Part shown: positions 1-5,434 of the stretch, one piece after another
Layout: each line of letters opens with the position of its first letter
Numbering within the stretch: the first letter of the stretch is position 1
Assembly (NCBI GenBank): GCA_045106955.1
Contig: JBGCFO010000011.1
Coordinates: 1-7,757 of the forward strand
Source of the DNA: JBGCFO01 sp045106955
Lineage (GTDB): Bacteria; Pseudomonadota; Alphaproteobacteria; Rickettsiales; Rickettsiaceae
Direction of reading: 5' to 3'
Length of the DNA: 7,757 nucleotides
Made by a program: the position numbers and the translations under genes
The notes under the pieces: model-generated
The model's database searches: none
What the model saw: the letters and a program-made list of their open reading frames with translations, nothing else
Told to the model about the DNA's origin: nothing

Positions 1-489
1 GGAAGTGGAGGAGTTTTTAATAAAACGGGTAGAGTATTGTCGCTGGATATGATATCAGAGCCTATTGGTGTTGATCAACACCATGATACTCTAGCTCGCC
101 TTGGGGCTAGAATGACCACTTCCTTCCTTGAAGCCAACGGAACACTTGCCGATGTTACAGCTAATAATAAATGTCTGAATAGCGCTGCTACGCTAACGGG
201 CTCCATTGCAGCCTTAGACACTATAATTAACGATCTAGATGCAGAAATTGCCAGCGATTCTCATTACATACAAACAGTGGAAAACTACACGAACAAAGGA
301 ATAGAGGAAGAGGCATTAGTTGTAGCAGGTTCTACTAAAGACATAGTCAAAGCTCCATTTGAAGAAGTATTAAATCGTCTACAAGAGATAATGAAAGATC
401 AAATGGTAATGCAAATGGTCCTTAAGGTTATTGATGATATGCAGAAAAAAGAATTGGATTATCAAGAAAGAACATCTAATAATGTTTAG
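1..489 (+). CDS. C-terminal part of an unrecognised protein, cut by the window edge
   Basis: The reading frame is open from base 1, so the gene almost certainly begins upstream; the TTG at 37 is only the first nominal start and has no clear ribosome site. About 162 residues are visible, ending in TAG at 487-489. The protein is soluble-looking, acidic and rich in Ala, Thr, Asp and Glu, and its last 60 residues are likely helical (a VLNRLQEIMKDQMVMQMVLK stretch). There is no signal peptide, membrane segment or motif I recognise. Bases 61-180 are about 44% GC (53 of 120), well above the neighbouring genes, which may mean strong expression, slower decay or foreign origin. It converges on the methyltransferase gene with 46 bases between the stops. 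I am fairly sure it is coding but cannot assign a function. Confidence 0.7.
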   Translation, partial: GSGGVFNKTGRVLSLDMISEPIGVDQHHDTLARLGARMTTSFLEANGTLADVTANNKCLNSAATLTGSIAALDTIINDLDAEIASDSHYIQTVENYTNKGIEEEALVVAGSTKDIVKAPFEEVLNRLQEIMKDQMVMQMVLKVIDDMQKKELDYQERTSNNV

Positions 490-535
490 GTTTTTATATT
501 TGTATTTTTGAATAATATACTTTTTAACAATAGAA

Positions 536-1321
536 TCATCTAGTCATTGCATAAAAACCAATAGCTGAAGCGTTAGAGACGTTTAAGCTATTGGTTTTTA
601 ACGAGATAGGGATGGAGGTTAAGTAATCACATTCCTTTGTAATTATCGGCCTTATCCCTTTTTCTTCCGATCCAAATATCATTGCAATGTTCATTTGCGT
701 ATTATCATTTCCATTGAAAACTTTTTCAGGGAGTTCTTTTAAGCTGCATATTGTTTGTTTTCGATTATCTTTTGCATCGGATCTATTACAGTCAAATCCA
801 ACAATCCAGAGGCCTTGTTTCTTGAGATATTGTAAGCAAGAGCGTAAATTCACTACTTGTATCATTGGAATTTGCTCAAGTGCGCCACATGCTGTTTTAG
901 CTATAGTAGCATTTTCAGTGACTGCATTATCTTTAGGGGTTATTATTGCGTCAATATGAAAACATGAAGCTGATCTAATGATTGCACCAACATTGTGAGG
1001 GTCTGTAATTTGATCTAATATTGCAATTTTTAAATTTGGCTTATTATAGTTTAGATATTCAAGTCTCATTTGAATGAGAGGCGATGTTTTAATTAAAATA
1101 CCTTGATGTTGTGAGCTATTAGCTATTTTAAGCAAATCCTGGTTATCAACTATTTCATGATTATGTTTGGACATTACACTGTTATATTTTTTAAATATTG
1201 ATTCATTACACAATATCTTATCAATTTTTCTTTTGGGATTTTCTAGAGCTGCAATACAAGTGTGAATACCATATATATGATAAGTAGAATTGGTAGCTTT
1301 TTGCGTATATTTTTTGCGCAT
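536..1321 (-). CDS. rlmB: TrmH/SpoU family rRNA 2'-O-ribose methyltransferase (RlmB-like)
   Basis: This is an S-adenosylmethionine-dependent RNA ribose methyltransferase of the SPOUT/TrmH class, most like RlmB, which makes Gm2251 in the 23S rRNA peptidyl-transferase loop. From the chosen start it has 261 residues, close to the family's usual 245-260. The N-terminal substrate-binding domain begins with YHIYGIHTCIAALENPKRKI (14-33) and includes HQGI (72-75). The knotted catalytic domain has motif 1 LDQITDPHNVGAIIRSA (102-118, with N110 and R116), motif 2 MIFGSEEKGI (214-223) and motif 3 NSLNVSNASAIGFY (244-257). An upstream ATG at 1394-1396 would add 25 hydrophobic residues that do not fit the family, so I place the start at 1319-1321; no strong Shine-Dalgarno precedes either. 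The gene is alone on its strand. Its last codons overlap a strong hairpin (552-600). Assignment to RlmB rather than another TrmH paralogue is likely, not certain. Confidence 0.88.
   Translation of the reverse strand: MRKKYTQKATNSTYHIYGIHTCIAALENPKRKIDKILCNESIFKKYNSVMSKHNHEIVDNQDLLKIANSSQHQGILIKTSPLIQMRLEYLNYNKPNLKIAILDQITDPHNVGAIIRSASCFHIDAIITPKDNAVTENATIAKTACGALEQIPMIQVVNLRSCLQYLKKQGLWIVGFDCNRSDAKDNRKQTICSLKELPEKVFNGNDNTQMNIAMIFGSEEKGIRPIITKECDYLTSIPISLKTNSLNVSNASAIGFYAMTR
552..600. terminator. Long hairpin with flanking A and T tracts inside the 3' end of rlmB
   Basis: Bases 552-566 and 586-600 are perfect 15-base reverse complements (TAAAAACCAATAGCT / AGCTATTGGTTTTTA). After one mismatch, 568-573 pair with 579-584 (one G-U), leaving a 5-base loop. 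The outer arms place A5 before the stem and T5 at its end on both strands, as in a bidirectional intrinsic terminator. It lies 63 bases past the end of the plus-strand gene at 1-489 and could stop its transcripts. On the minus strand it sits within rlmB codons 242-257. Terminator activity is inferred; the stem has only a few G-C pairs. Confidence 0.5.
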
Positions 1322-1427
1322 ATGTAATATAAATTTATTTAAGAGTATTTTGAGTGATAAGACTAAACTAATTAGGTTTAAAAAGCAAAAAATCATTTTA
1401 AAGAATGATATTTACAGCCAAAATTAC

Positions 1428-1456
1428 TTGCAGTATTGATTTTCTTGCTGTATACT
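1428..1456 (+). promoter_or_regulatory. Sigma-70 type promoter for tRNA-Asp
   Basis: A -35 box TTGCAG (1428-1433) and a -10 box TATACT (1451-1456) are separated by exactly 17 bases, and a TG lies directly before the -10 box. Transcription would begin near 1463, giving a leader of about 50 bases before the tRNA. The same arrangement is seen before tRNA-Ala at 2214-2243, which supports both calls. Confidence 0.65.
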
Positions 1457-1512
1457 CCTCCTTGCTAATATCTTTCAATAGGTATTAGTTGGATTTTGAT
1501 GTGTTTTTTAAA

Positions 1513-1589
<77 letters not shown>

Positions 1590-1625
1590 TCTCTTTAAAT
1601 TCACCAATTAAGTTAAAAAAATCGT

Positions 1626-1644
1626 ACCTGCTTTTGCCGCAGGT
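1626..1644 (+). repeat. Small GC-rich hairpin resembling an anticodon arm, upstream of dut
   Basis: ACCTGC (1626-1631) and GCAGGT (1639-1644) form a 6-bp stem with a 7-base loop, TTTTGCC. The inner five pairs, CCTGC/GCAGG with a 7-base loop, are the same as the tRNA-Asp anticodon stem about 87 bases upstream. The hairpin lies just before the likely dut -10 box, where a -35 element would be expected. On the minus strand it is followed within 4 bases by a T7 run, so it could also act as a minus-strand terminator. Its role is unknown. Confidence 0.45.
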
Positions 1645-1651
1645 CACTTAC

Positions 1652-1657
1652 TATAAT
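1652..1657 (+). promoter_or_regulatory. Perfect -10 box (TATAAT) of a probable dut promoter
   Basis: TATAAT matches the consensus in all six positions. No good -35 lies 16-18 bases upstream, where the hairpin at 1626-1644 sits instead; TTGCCG at 1634 is too close. Transcription would start near 1664, only about 9 bases before the chosen dut ATG, giving an almost leaderless mRNA. This argues against the TTG start at 1634, which lies upstream of the promoter. Confidence 0.45.
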
Positions 1658-1672
1658 ATATTGTATTGTTTA

Positions 1673-2134
1673 ATGAATACTAATATCGATGTTAAAATTG
1701 AGGTTATGAAGTTGCCTCATGCTTTTGATTTGCCTCTACCATCTTATGCTACAGAGCATAGCGCTGGGATGGATTTGCTTGCTGCAATTGAAGGTGAGCT
1801 TGTATTAAGCCCGAATGGCGGAATTGCATTAGTTAGTTCTGGTATCGCTATAGCATTGCCCATTGGCTTTGAAGCGCAGGTTCGCCCTAGGTCTGGTTTA
1901 GCTGCAAAGCATGGAATTACCGTTCTAAATTCACCTGGTACAATTGATAGCGATTATCGAGGAGAAGTAAAAGTTTTGCTGATTAATCATGGCAACTCTG
2001 AGTTTAAAATCTCTCGAGCTATGCGTATTGCGCAACTAGTGATTGGAAAATATGAACGAGTTGATTGGACTAGCGTTGACGCTATTGATCAAACCAAAAG
2101 AGGAGTTGGAGGATTTGGCTCCACTGGTTCATAA
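1673..2134 (+). CDS. dut: Deoxyuridine 5'-triphosphate nucleotidohydrolase (dUTPase)
   Basis: This cytoplasmic trimeric enzyme hydrolyses dUTP to dUMP and pyrophosphate, keeping uracil out of DNA and feeding thymidylate synthesis. All five dUTPase motifs are present in order in the 153-residue product (E. coli Dut is 151): motif 1 AGMDL (31-35), motif 2 RPRSGLA (71-77), motif 3 GTIDSDYRGE (89-98, D92 the expected catalytic aspartate), motif 4 RIAQLVI (118-124) and the C-terminal glycine-rich motif 5 RGVGGFGSTG (143-152). An in-frame TTG at 1634 would add 13 residues without family support and start within a hairpin; the ATG at 1673 gives a normal length and follows a perfect -10 box. An ATG at 1706 would delete the first beta strand. 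The gene lies between two tRNA genes and looks fully functional. Confidence 0.95.
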   Translation: MNTNIDVKIEVMKLPHAFDLPLPSYATEHSAGMDLLAAIEGELVLSPNGGIALVSSGIAIALPIGFEAQVRPRSGLAAKHGITVLNSPGTIDSDYRGEVKVLLINHGNSEFKISRAMRIAQLVIGKYERVDWTSVDAIDQTKRGVGGFGSTGS

Positions 2135-2213
2135 TTATAGATGAGCAGTGGTTAGCGATTTGCTTGAATAATTGAGATTATATATTTAATAGCAAAATTA
2201 AAGCTAAAAGTAG

Positions 2214-2243
2214 TTGACTTAAAGCCTGGCATTGGTGTATAAC
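2214..2243 (+). promoter_or_regulatory. Sigma-70 type promoter for tRNA-Ala
   Basis: A -35 box TTGACT (2214-2219, five of six) and a -10 box TATAAC (2238-2243, five of six) are 18 bases apart, with TG directly before the -10 box as in the tRNA-Asp promoter. Transcription would begin near 2250 and leave a leader of about 37 bases before the tRNA. Confidence 0.7.
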
Positions 2244-2286
2244 ATGTAAATACATTTTAAGATCTTAAGTATCTGTTAAGTTAAAT

Positions 2287-2361
2287 GGGGATGTAGCTCA
2301 GGGGGAGAGCATCTGCTTTGCACGCAGAGGGTCAAGGGTTCAAATCCCTTCATCTCCACCA
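2287..2361 (+). tRNA. tRNA-Ala(TGC)
   Basis: A 75-base cloverleaf with encoded CCA at 2359-2361. The acceptor stem GGGGATG (2287-2293) pairs with CATCTCC (one G-U), with discriminator A. The anticodon arm is TCTGC-TTTGCAC-GCAGA with anticodon TGC at 2319-2321. The T arm is AAGGG-TTCAAAT-CCCTT. A G-U pair at the third acceptor position (G2289-T2355) is the alanyl-tRNA synthetase identity element. The D loop is one base shorter than in E. coli tRNA-Ala. In most bacteria this tRNA lies between 16S and 23S rRNA; here it stands alone with its own promoter, as expected where rRNA operons are split. Confidence 0.97.
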
Positions 2362-2374
2362 TGATATTTGCTTA

Positions 2375-2401
2375 GAATTGATATATTGTAGATATCAATT
2401 C
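2375..2401 (+). repeat. Perfect 10-bp inverted repeat just after tRNA-Ala
   Basis: GAATTGATAT (2375-2384) and ATATCAATTC (2392-2401) are exact reverse complements around a 7-base loop, 13 bases after the tRNA CCA end. The stem is AT-rich and no T run follows, so it is a poor intrinsic terminator. It may help 3' processing of the tRNA or act as a protein-binding site before the lipoprotein gene. Only the repeat itself is certain. Confidence 0.5.
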
Positions 2402-2449
2402 AATGTTAATTGTGTAGTAATTAGTATTAATATAAATTACATTTAAAAA

Positions 2450-2689
2450 ATGCATTATATACTTGTTTTGTTTTTTGTTCTAATAAATCTTGCATCATGT
2501 GCAAAAGTTAAAAAATACACTGGTATTGCAGTGAACCAGCCAGATGAGTATCAAGTGAAAACAAATCATTCATTAGAAATTCCTCCACATTATCACCTTC
2601 CTTTGCCTACTCATGAAAGCTTTCAAGAAAAAGATGAAGACTTAAAAAACAGTACTGATGAAGGGCGTATTAAAATCCAAGATGAATAA
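2450..2689 (+). CDS. Small outer-membrane lipoprotein with a DUF3035/BamF-like motif
   Basis: The 79-residue product starts with a hydrophobic signal sequence (residues 2-16) ending in a lipobox, L14-A15-S16-C17, so C17 should be lipidated after cleavage by signal peptidase II. The mature part carries N-Q-P-D-E-Y (29-34), then SLEIPPHYHLPLP (41-53). This follows the DUF3035 pattern, in which a PDEF-type motif precedes a hydrophobic residue, PP and a short proline-rich segment. Alphaproteobacterial DUF3035 lipoproteins include BamF of the outer-membrane barrel assembly complex in Caulobacter. Here only the lipoprotein anchor and that motif remain, followed by a charged tail of about 25 residues; many relatives are longer. 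The ATG at 2450 has no clear Shine-Dalgarno but is the only start that gives an intact signal peptide. Lipoprotein: confident; BamF relationship: likely, from motif alone. Confidence 0.7.
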   Translation: MHYILVLFFVLINLASCAKVKKYTGIAVNQPDEYQVKTNHSLEIPPHYHLPLPTHESFQEKDEDLKNSTDEGRIKIQDE

Positions 2690-2715
2690 TGATATTACTT
2701 ATCACAGTTTGATGA

Positions 2716-3156
2716 TTAAGTAATTACTTTGCTCATTATATCCAATAATCTATTATTTTCCGTATTCATTAATAGTCCTTTGTACCTATATGCGATGACA
2801 TTTTTACCATATATGTCGCTCTTCTTAAATTTTTTGATGGAATAAACAAACATTAACAAAATTGATACGGCTATCATCATATTCAGAAATTGCATAGATA
2901 ATTTTCTCTTTCTAGTATATCTAAAATGTATTCTGGCTTTATGAAATATAACATTTATTATAAAGTCAAATTTATCAATTAGAGAGTCGCAGTAATATAT
3001 TTGATCATATATCATCATAGCCACGTATAAAGCTGAGTTTAACGAGTGTTGTACTTGATTCTTAGATTTTAAATATTTCAATCTATACTTAATTAATTTT
3101 AATGTATGCAGCAATTTTTGTCCTATTTCTTGTATTTCGCGTTCAAAAATATTCAA
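2716..3156 (-). CDS. Hypothetical single-pass membrane protein, probably lacking its true N-terminus
   Basis: I do not recognise a family. The nominal product (146 residues from a TTG at 3154-3156) has a basic, helical N-terminal half, one strong membrane segment at about 88-107 (from MQFLNMMIAVSILLMF) flanked by RYTRKRK and KKFKK, and a tail of about 35 residues. The TTG is doubtful: the same frame continues open through 59 more codons to 3333, where a TAA (3334-3336) closes it, and the upstream translation (including LPSFILIKQIYNAQYLPIND) looks like normal protein. Yet that extension has no ATG, GTG or TTG, and the first ATG lies only at residue 46. The gene may have lost its 5' end by deletion or frameshift, or use an unusual start (a CTG lies at 3307-3309). 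A decaying gene seems more likely than a working one. Confidence 0.5.
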   Translation of the reverse strand: MNIFEREIQEIGQKLLHTLKLIKYRLKYLKSKNQVQHSLNSALYVAMMIYDQIYYCDSLIDKFDFIINVIFHKARIHFRYTRKRKLSMQFLNMMIAVSILLMFVYSIKKFKKSDIYGKNVIAYRYKGLLMNTENNRLLDIMSKVIT

Positions 3157-3299
3157 AAACTTATCAGTTTCAGTTATAGAATAAAATATTTTGCTATAAA
3201 ACTCTTTAGAATATTTAATCGCATGCCCTATATGATTCTCTATTAAGTGATCATTTATAGGGAGATATTGAGCATTATATATTTGTTTGATTAATATAA

Positions 3300-3556
3300 A
3301 TGACGGCAGATAAACTTTTTTCTGCGGATATAGTTATTATAGATCTATTTGCAATTATTGCCGAGCAGCTCAGGGAGATAATTTTGTAATTTCAGAATAT
3401 AATTCGCCACTTAATCCAGCGAATAGCGATGATTTTAAAAAAATAAAATTTTATAAAATTAATCATGAAATTCAGTTATCAGCCGGAAGCAATAGTCTTG
3501 GTTATGGTAATTACCATGGAGATAGAGTTATTATAAGTGATATAATACAAAATTAA
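3300..3556 (+). pseudogene. Two-frame coding remnant of unknown family
   Basis: An ATG at 3300 opens a short frame (MTADKLFSADIVIIDLFAII and 9 more residues) that stops at 3387-3389. An overlapping frame, open from 3314 and stopping at 3554-3556, reads like protein after about 3371 (GDNFVISEYNSPLNPANSDD, then KKIKFYKINHEIQLSAGSNS, ending VIISDIIQN) but has no start codon. A single-base shift near 3371-3385 would join them into a protein of roughly 85 residues. I recognise no family. Bases 3300-3333 overlap the open minus-strand frame described at 2716, and both cannot be fully coding. Seen: the two frames. Inferred: that they were once one gene. Confidence 0.35.
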
Positions 3557-3704
3557 GTGTAGCTCAAGATGATTTCGAAATTTTGATCTAAGTTTCATGG
3601 ATCAATCTACTTAAAAAAATTTACCAACATATTGTAGAACATCTGTTTTAATTGATGTAAATATATGGTACAAGTTTCAATAAAATTTACCATTTTAGGT
3701 TTAT
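3557..3704. other. Intergenic stretch before yadG with no firm signal
   Basis: This AT-rich stretch separates the decayed region from the exporter genes. A 9-base direct repeat AATTTACCA occurs at 3618-3626 and 3684-3692, the second just before the yadG ribosome site. I found no convincing -35/-10 pair (TTGTAG at 3632 with TGTAAA at 3656 is weak), no hairpin with a T run and no RNA gene. The yadG promoter must lie here or upstream but cannot be placed. Confidence 0.4.
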
Positions 3705-4628
3705 ATGTACGCATTAGAAATAGAAAATTTACACAAGACTTATTCTAATGGTCTAGAGGCATTAAAAGGAATTTCATTTACAGTAAGGCAAGGTGATTTT
3801 TTTGGTTTACTTGGATTAAACGGAGCTGGCAAATCTACAAGCATTGGCATTATTACATCTTTAGTAAATAAAAATTCTGGAACTGTAAAAATTTTTGGTC
3901 ATGATATTGATAATGATATTGCTTCTGCAAAAAGTTGTTTAGGAGTAGTGCCTCAAGAGTTTAATTTCAATCAATTTGAAACTGTTTTTGATATTGTATT
4001 AAACCAAGCTGGGTATTATGGAGTGCAAAGAAAAATAGCGCTAGAACGAGCGGAGAAATATTTATTGCAGCTTGGGTTATGGGATAAAAGACATAGCATA
4101 TCTAAGACATTGTCTGGTGGAATGAAAAGGCGTTTAATGATAGCCAGGGCTTTAATGCATGAACCAAAAATGCTAATTTTGGATGAGCCAACTGCAGGTG
4201 TAGACATTGAATTGCGTCGTTCTATGTGGGATTTTTTGAGCAAGGTCAACAAAGAAGGTTTAACAATTATTTTAACAACTCATTATCTAGAGGAAGCAGA
4301 GTATCTTTGTAAAGGCATTGGTATAATTGATCAAGGCGTATTACTAAAGAATACAACTCTTAAAGACCTCCTTCTCGGAGCTCAGATGGAGATTTTGATA
4401 TTGGATTTATTTCAAGATATTACATCTGCAGATTTGCCAGAGATTAAAGACTGCATTTTGACTAAGATTGATGATAGTTCTATTGAGATTAAAATACCTA
4501 AAACAAAAAACATAGATGATGTATTTTGCGAGCTTAATAAAGCTGGTATACATGTTAGTAGTTTACGAAATAAATCAAATCGTTTAGAAGAATTATTTTT
4601 AAGCTCAGTTCATAAGAAAACAGATTAA
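3705..4628 (+). CDS. yadG: ABC-2 type exporter ATP-binding subunit (YadG-like)
   Basis: This cytoplasmic ATPase powers the permease encoded next to it. The 307 residues match E. coli YadG (308) along the whole length as I remember that protein. Walker A GLNGAGKST is at 37-45, the Q-loop glutamine at 84 (VVPQEFNFN), the LSGGM signature at 136-140, Walker B LILDEP at 157-162 with catalytic E161, the D-loop AGVD at 164-167 and the switch histidine H193 (TTH). A C-terminal domain of about 90 residues ends with RNKSNRLEELFLS, as in YadG. The ATG at 3705 is preceded by AGG at 3697-3699, a weak but correctly spaced ribosome site. yadH follows after 22 bases, so the two are an operon. The substrate of the YadGH pair is not established. 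No key residue is missing; the gene should be functional. Confidence 0.92.
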   Translation: MYALEIENLHKTYSNGLEALKGISFTVRQGDFFGLLGLNGAGKSTSIGIITSLVNKNSGTVKIFGHDIDNDIASAKSCLGVVPQEFNFNQFETVFDIVLNQAGYYGVQRKIALERAEKYLLQLGLWDKRHSISKTLSGGMKRRLMIARALMHEPKMLILDEPTAGVDIELRRSMWDFLSKVNKEGLTIILTTHYLEEAEYLCKGIGIIDQGVLLKNTTLKDLLLGAQMEILILDLFQDITSADLPEIKDCILTKIDDSSIEIKIPKTKNIDDVFCELNKAGIHVSSLRNKSNRLEELFLSSVHKKTD

Positions 4629-4650
4629 TTAGGAAAAGGTCGATTAATTT

Positions 4651-5427
4651 ATGACAATGATAAAGAGAAATGCTATAGCTCTAAAAACCTTATTTAATAA
4701 GGAGTTAAAGCGAATATTACGCATATGGCCACAAACGCTCTTACCGCCAGTTATTACCATTAGCCTATATTTCATCATTTTTGGCACTATAATCGGCGCT
4801 AGATTAGGCTCTGTACATGGTGTAAGTTATATTGAATATATAGTGCCTGGATTAATTATGCTAGCCGTTATTAACAATGCTTATACTAATGTTGTATCGT
4901 CTTTTTTTAGTGCAAAATTTCAAAGAAATTTGGAAGAGCTACTTGTGTCTCCTATGTATAATTCTATCATCATTATTGGCTTTATATCTGGAGGAATTTT
5001 TCGCGGATTAATGGTTGGGGCAATTGTTACATTTATTTCAAGTTTTTTTATAGTAATACATATTCAGCATTTATTTTTTACTATTATGATTGCTTTGTTA
5101 ACAGCTGCATTATTTTCATTAGCTGGATTGTTAAACGGTATCTTTGCTAGAAAATTTGATGATATTAGTATTATTCCAACATTTGTGTTAACTCCTATGA
5201 CTTATCTTGGAGGCGTTTTTTATTCTATCAATGCATTGCCTAATTTTTGGCAATATGTAAGCCATTTGAATCCTGTATTTTATATGATTAATGCATTTCG
5301 GTATGGGTTTTTAGGCCATTCTGATGTGCATTATACGCATTCTTTGTTTATTATTTTATCTTTTATAGTAGCAGGTTATTCTTTAGCTCTATGGTTATTT
5401 TATAAAGGCTATGGCATGCGTTCTTAG
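4651..5427 (+). CDS. yadH: ABC-2 type exporter permease subunit (YadH-like)
   Basis: This is the inner-membrane permease partner of the YadG-like ATPase; two copies with two ATPases would form the exporter. The 258 residues (E. coli YadH has 256) contain about six membrane segments, near 28-50, 62-84, 105-133, 139-163, 173-193 and 229-251. Conserved ABC-2 membrane stretches are clear: PQTLLPPVITISLYFIIFG (27-45), YIVPGLIMLAVINNAY (63-78), AKFQRNLEELLVSP (88-101), FDDISIIPTFVLTPMTYLGG (169-188) and HLNPVFYMINAFRYGFLG (205-222). AAGG at 4636-4639 may serve as ribosome site for the ATG at 4651; an in-frame ATG at 4657 is an alternative. The stop is only 7 bases from the stop of the converging tail-hub gene, with no visible terminator between. 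The subfamily is clear; the substrate is unknown. Confidence 0.92.
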   Translation: MTMIKRNAIALKTLFNKELKRILRIWPQTLLPPVITISLYFIIFGTIIGARLGSVHGVSYIEYIVPGLIMLAVINNAYTNVVSSFFSAKFQRNLEELLVSPMYNSIIIIGFISGGIFRGLMVGAIVTFISSFFIVIHIQHLFFTIMIALLTAALFSLAGLLNGIFARKFDDISIIPTFVLTPMTYLGGVFYSINALPNFWQYVSHLNPVFYMINAFRYGFLGHSDVHYTHSLFIILSFIVAGYSLALWLFYKGYGMRS

Positions 5428-5434
5428 ATCTAAT

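Noticed and set aside
552..600. Rickettsial palindromic element inserted in a gene
   Set aside because: The size and palindromic form are suggestive, but the bases encode conserved TrmH motif 3 with no extra residues, so nothing has been inserted.
687..959. Plus-strand open frame of 90 codons
   Set aside because: It lies wholly inside rlmB on the opposite strand, which has all family motifs; the plus-strand translation has no recognisable feature.
1394..1396. Upstream ATG as the rlmB start, adding 25 hydrophobic residues
   Set aside because: The added segment would look like a membrane helix, which does not fit a cytoplasmic rRNA methyltransferase; the family begins near MRKKYTQ.
2121..2151. 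CCACTG/CAGTGG inverted repeat across the dut stop codon as a terminator
   Set aside because: The arms are only 6 bp around a 19-base loop and no T run follows.
2257..2268. Perfect palindrome TTAAGATCTTAA in the tRNA-Ala leader as an operator
   Set aside because: A single 12-base AT-rich palindrome, with no second site or known regulator, is weak evidence.
3557..3570. TGTAGCTCAAG as a tRNA D-arm fragment
   Set aside because: Only the short TGTAGCTCA string matches; no acceptor, anticodon or T arm follows.
4016..4252. Minus-strand frame of 78 codons
   Set aside because: It is a shadow inside yadG, whose ABC signature and Walker B residues are encoded on the plus strand here.
5424..5433. Palindrome TTAGATCTAA between yadH and the hub gene as a shared terminator
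   Set aside because: It has no loop or T run and too few pairs to stop transcription.
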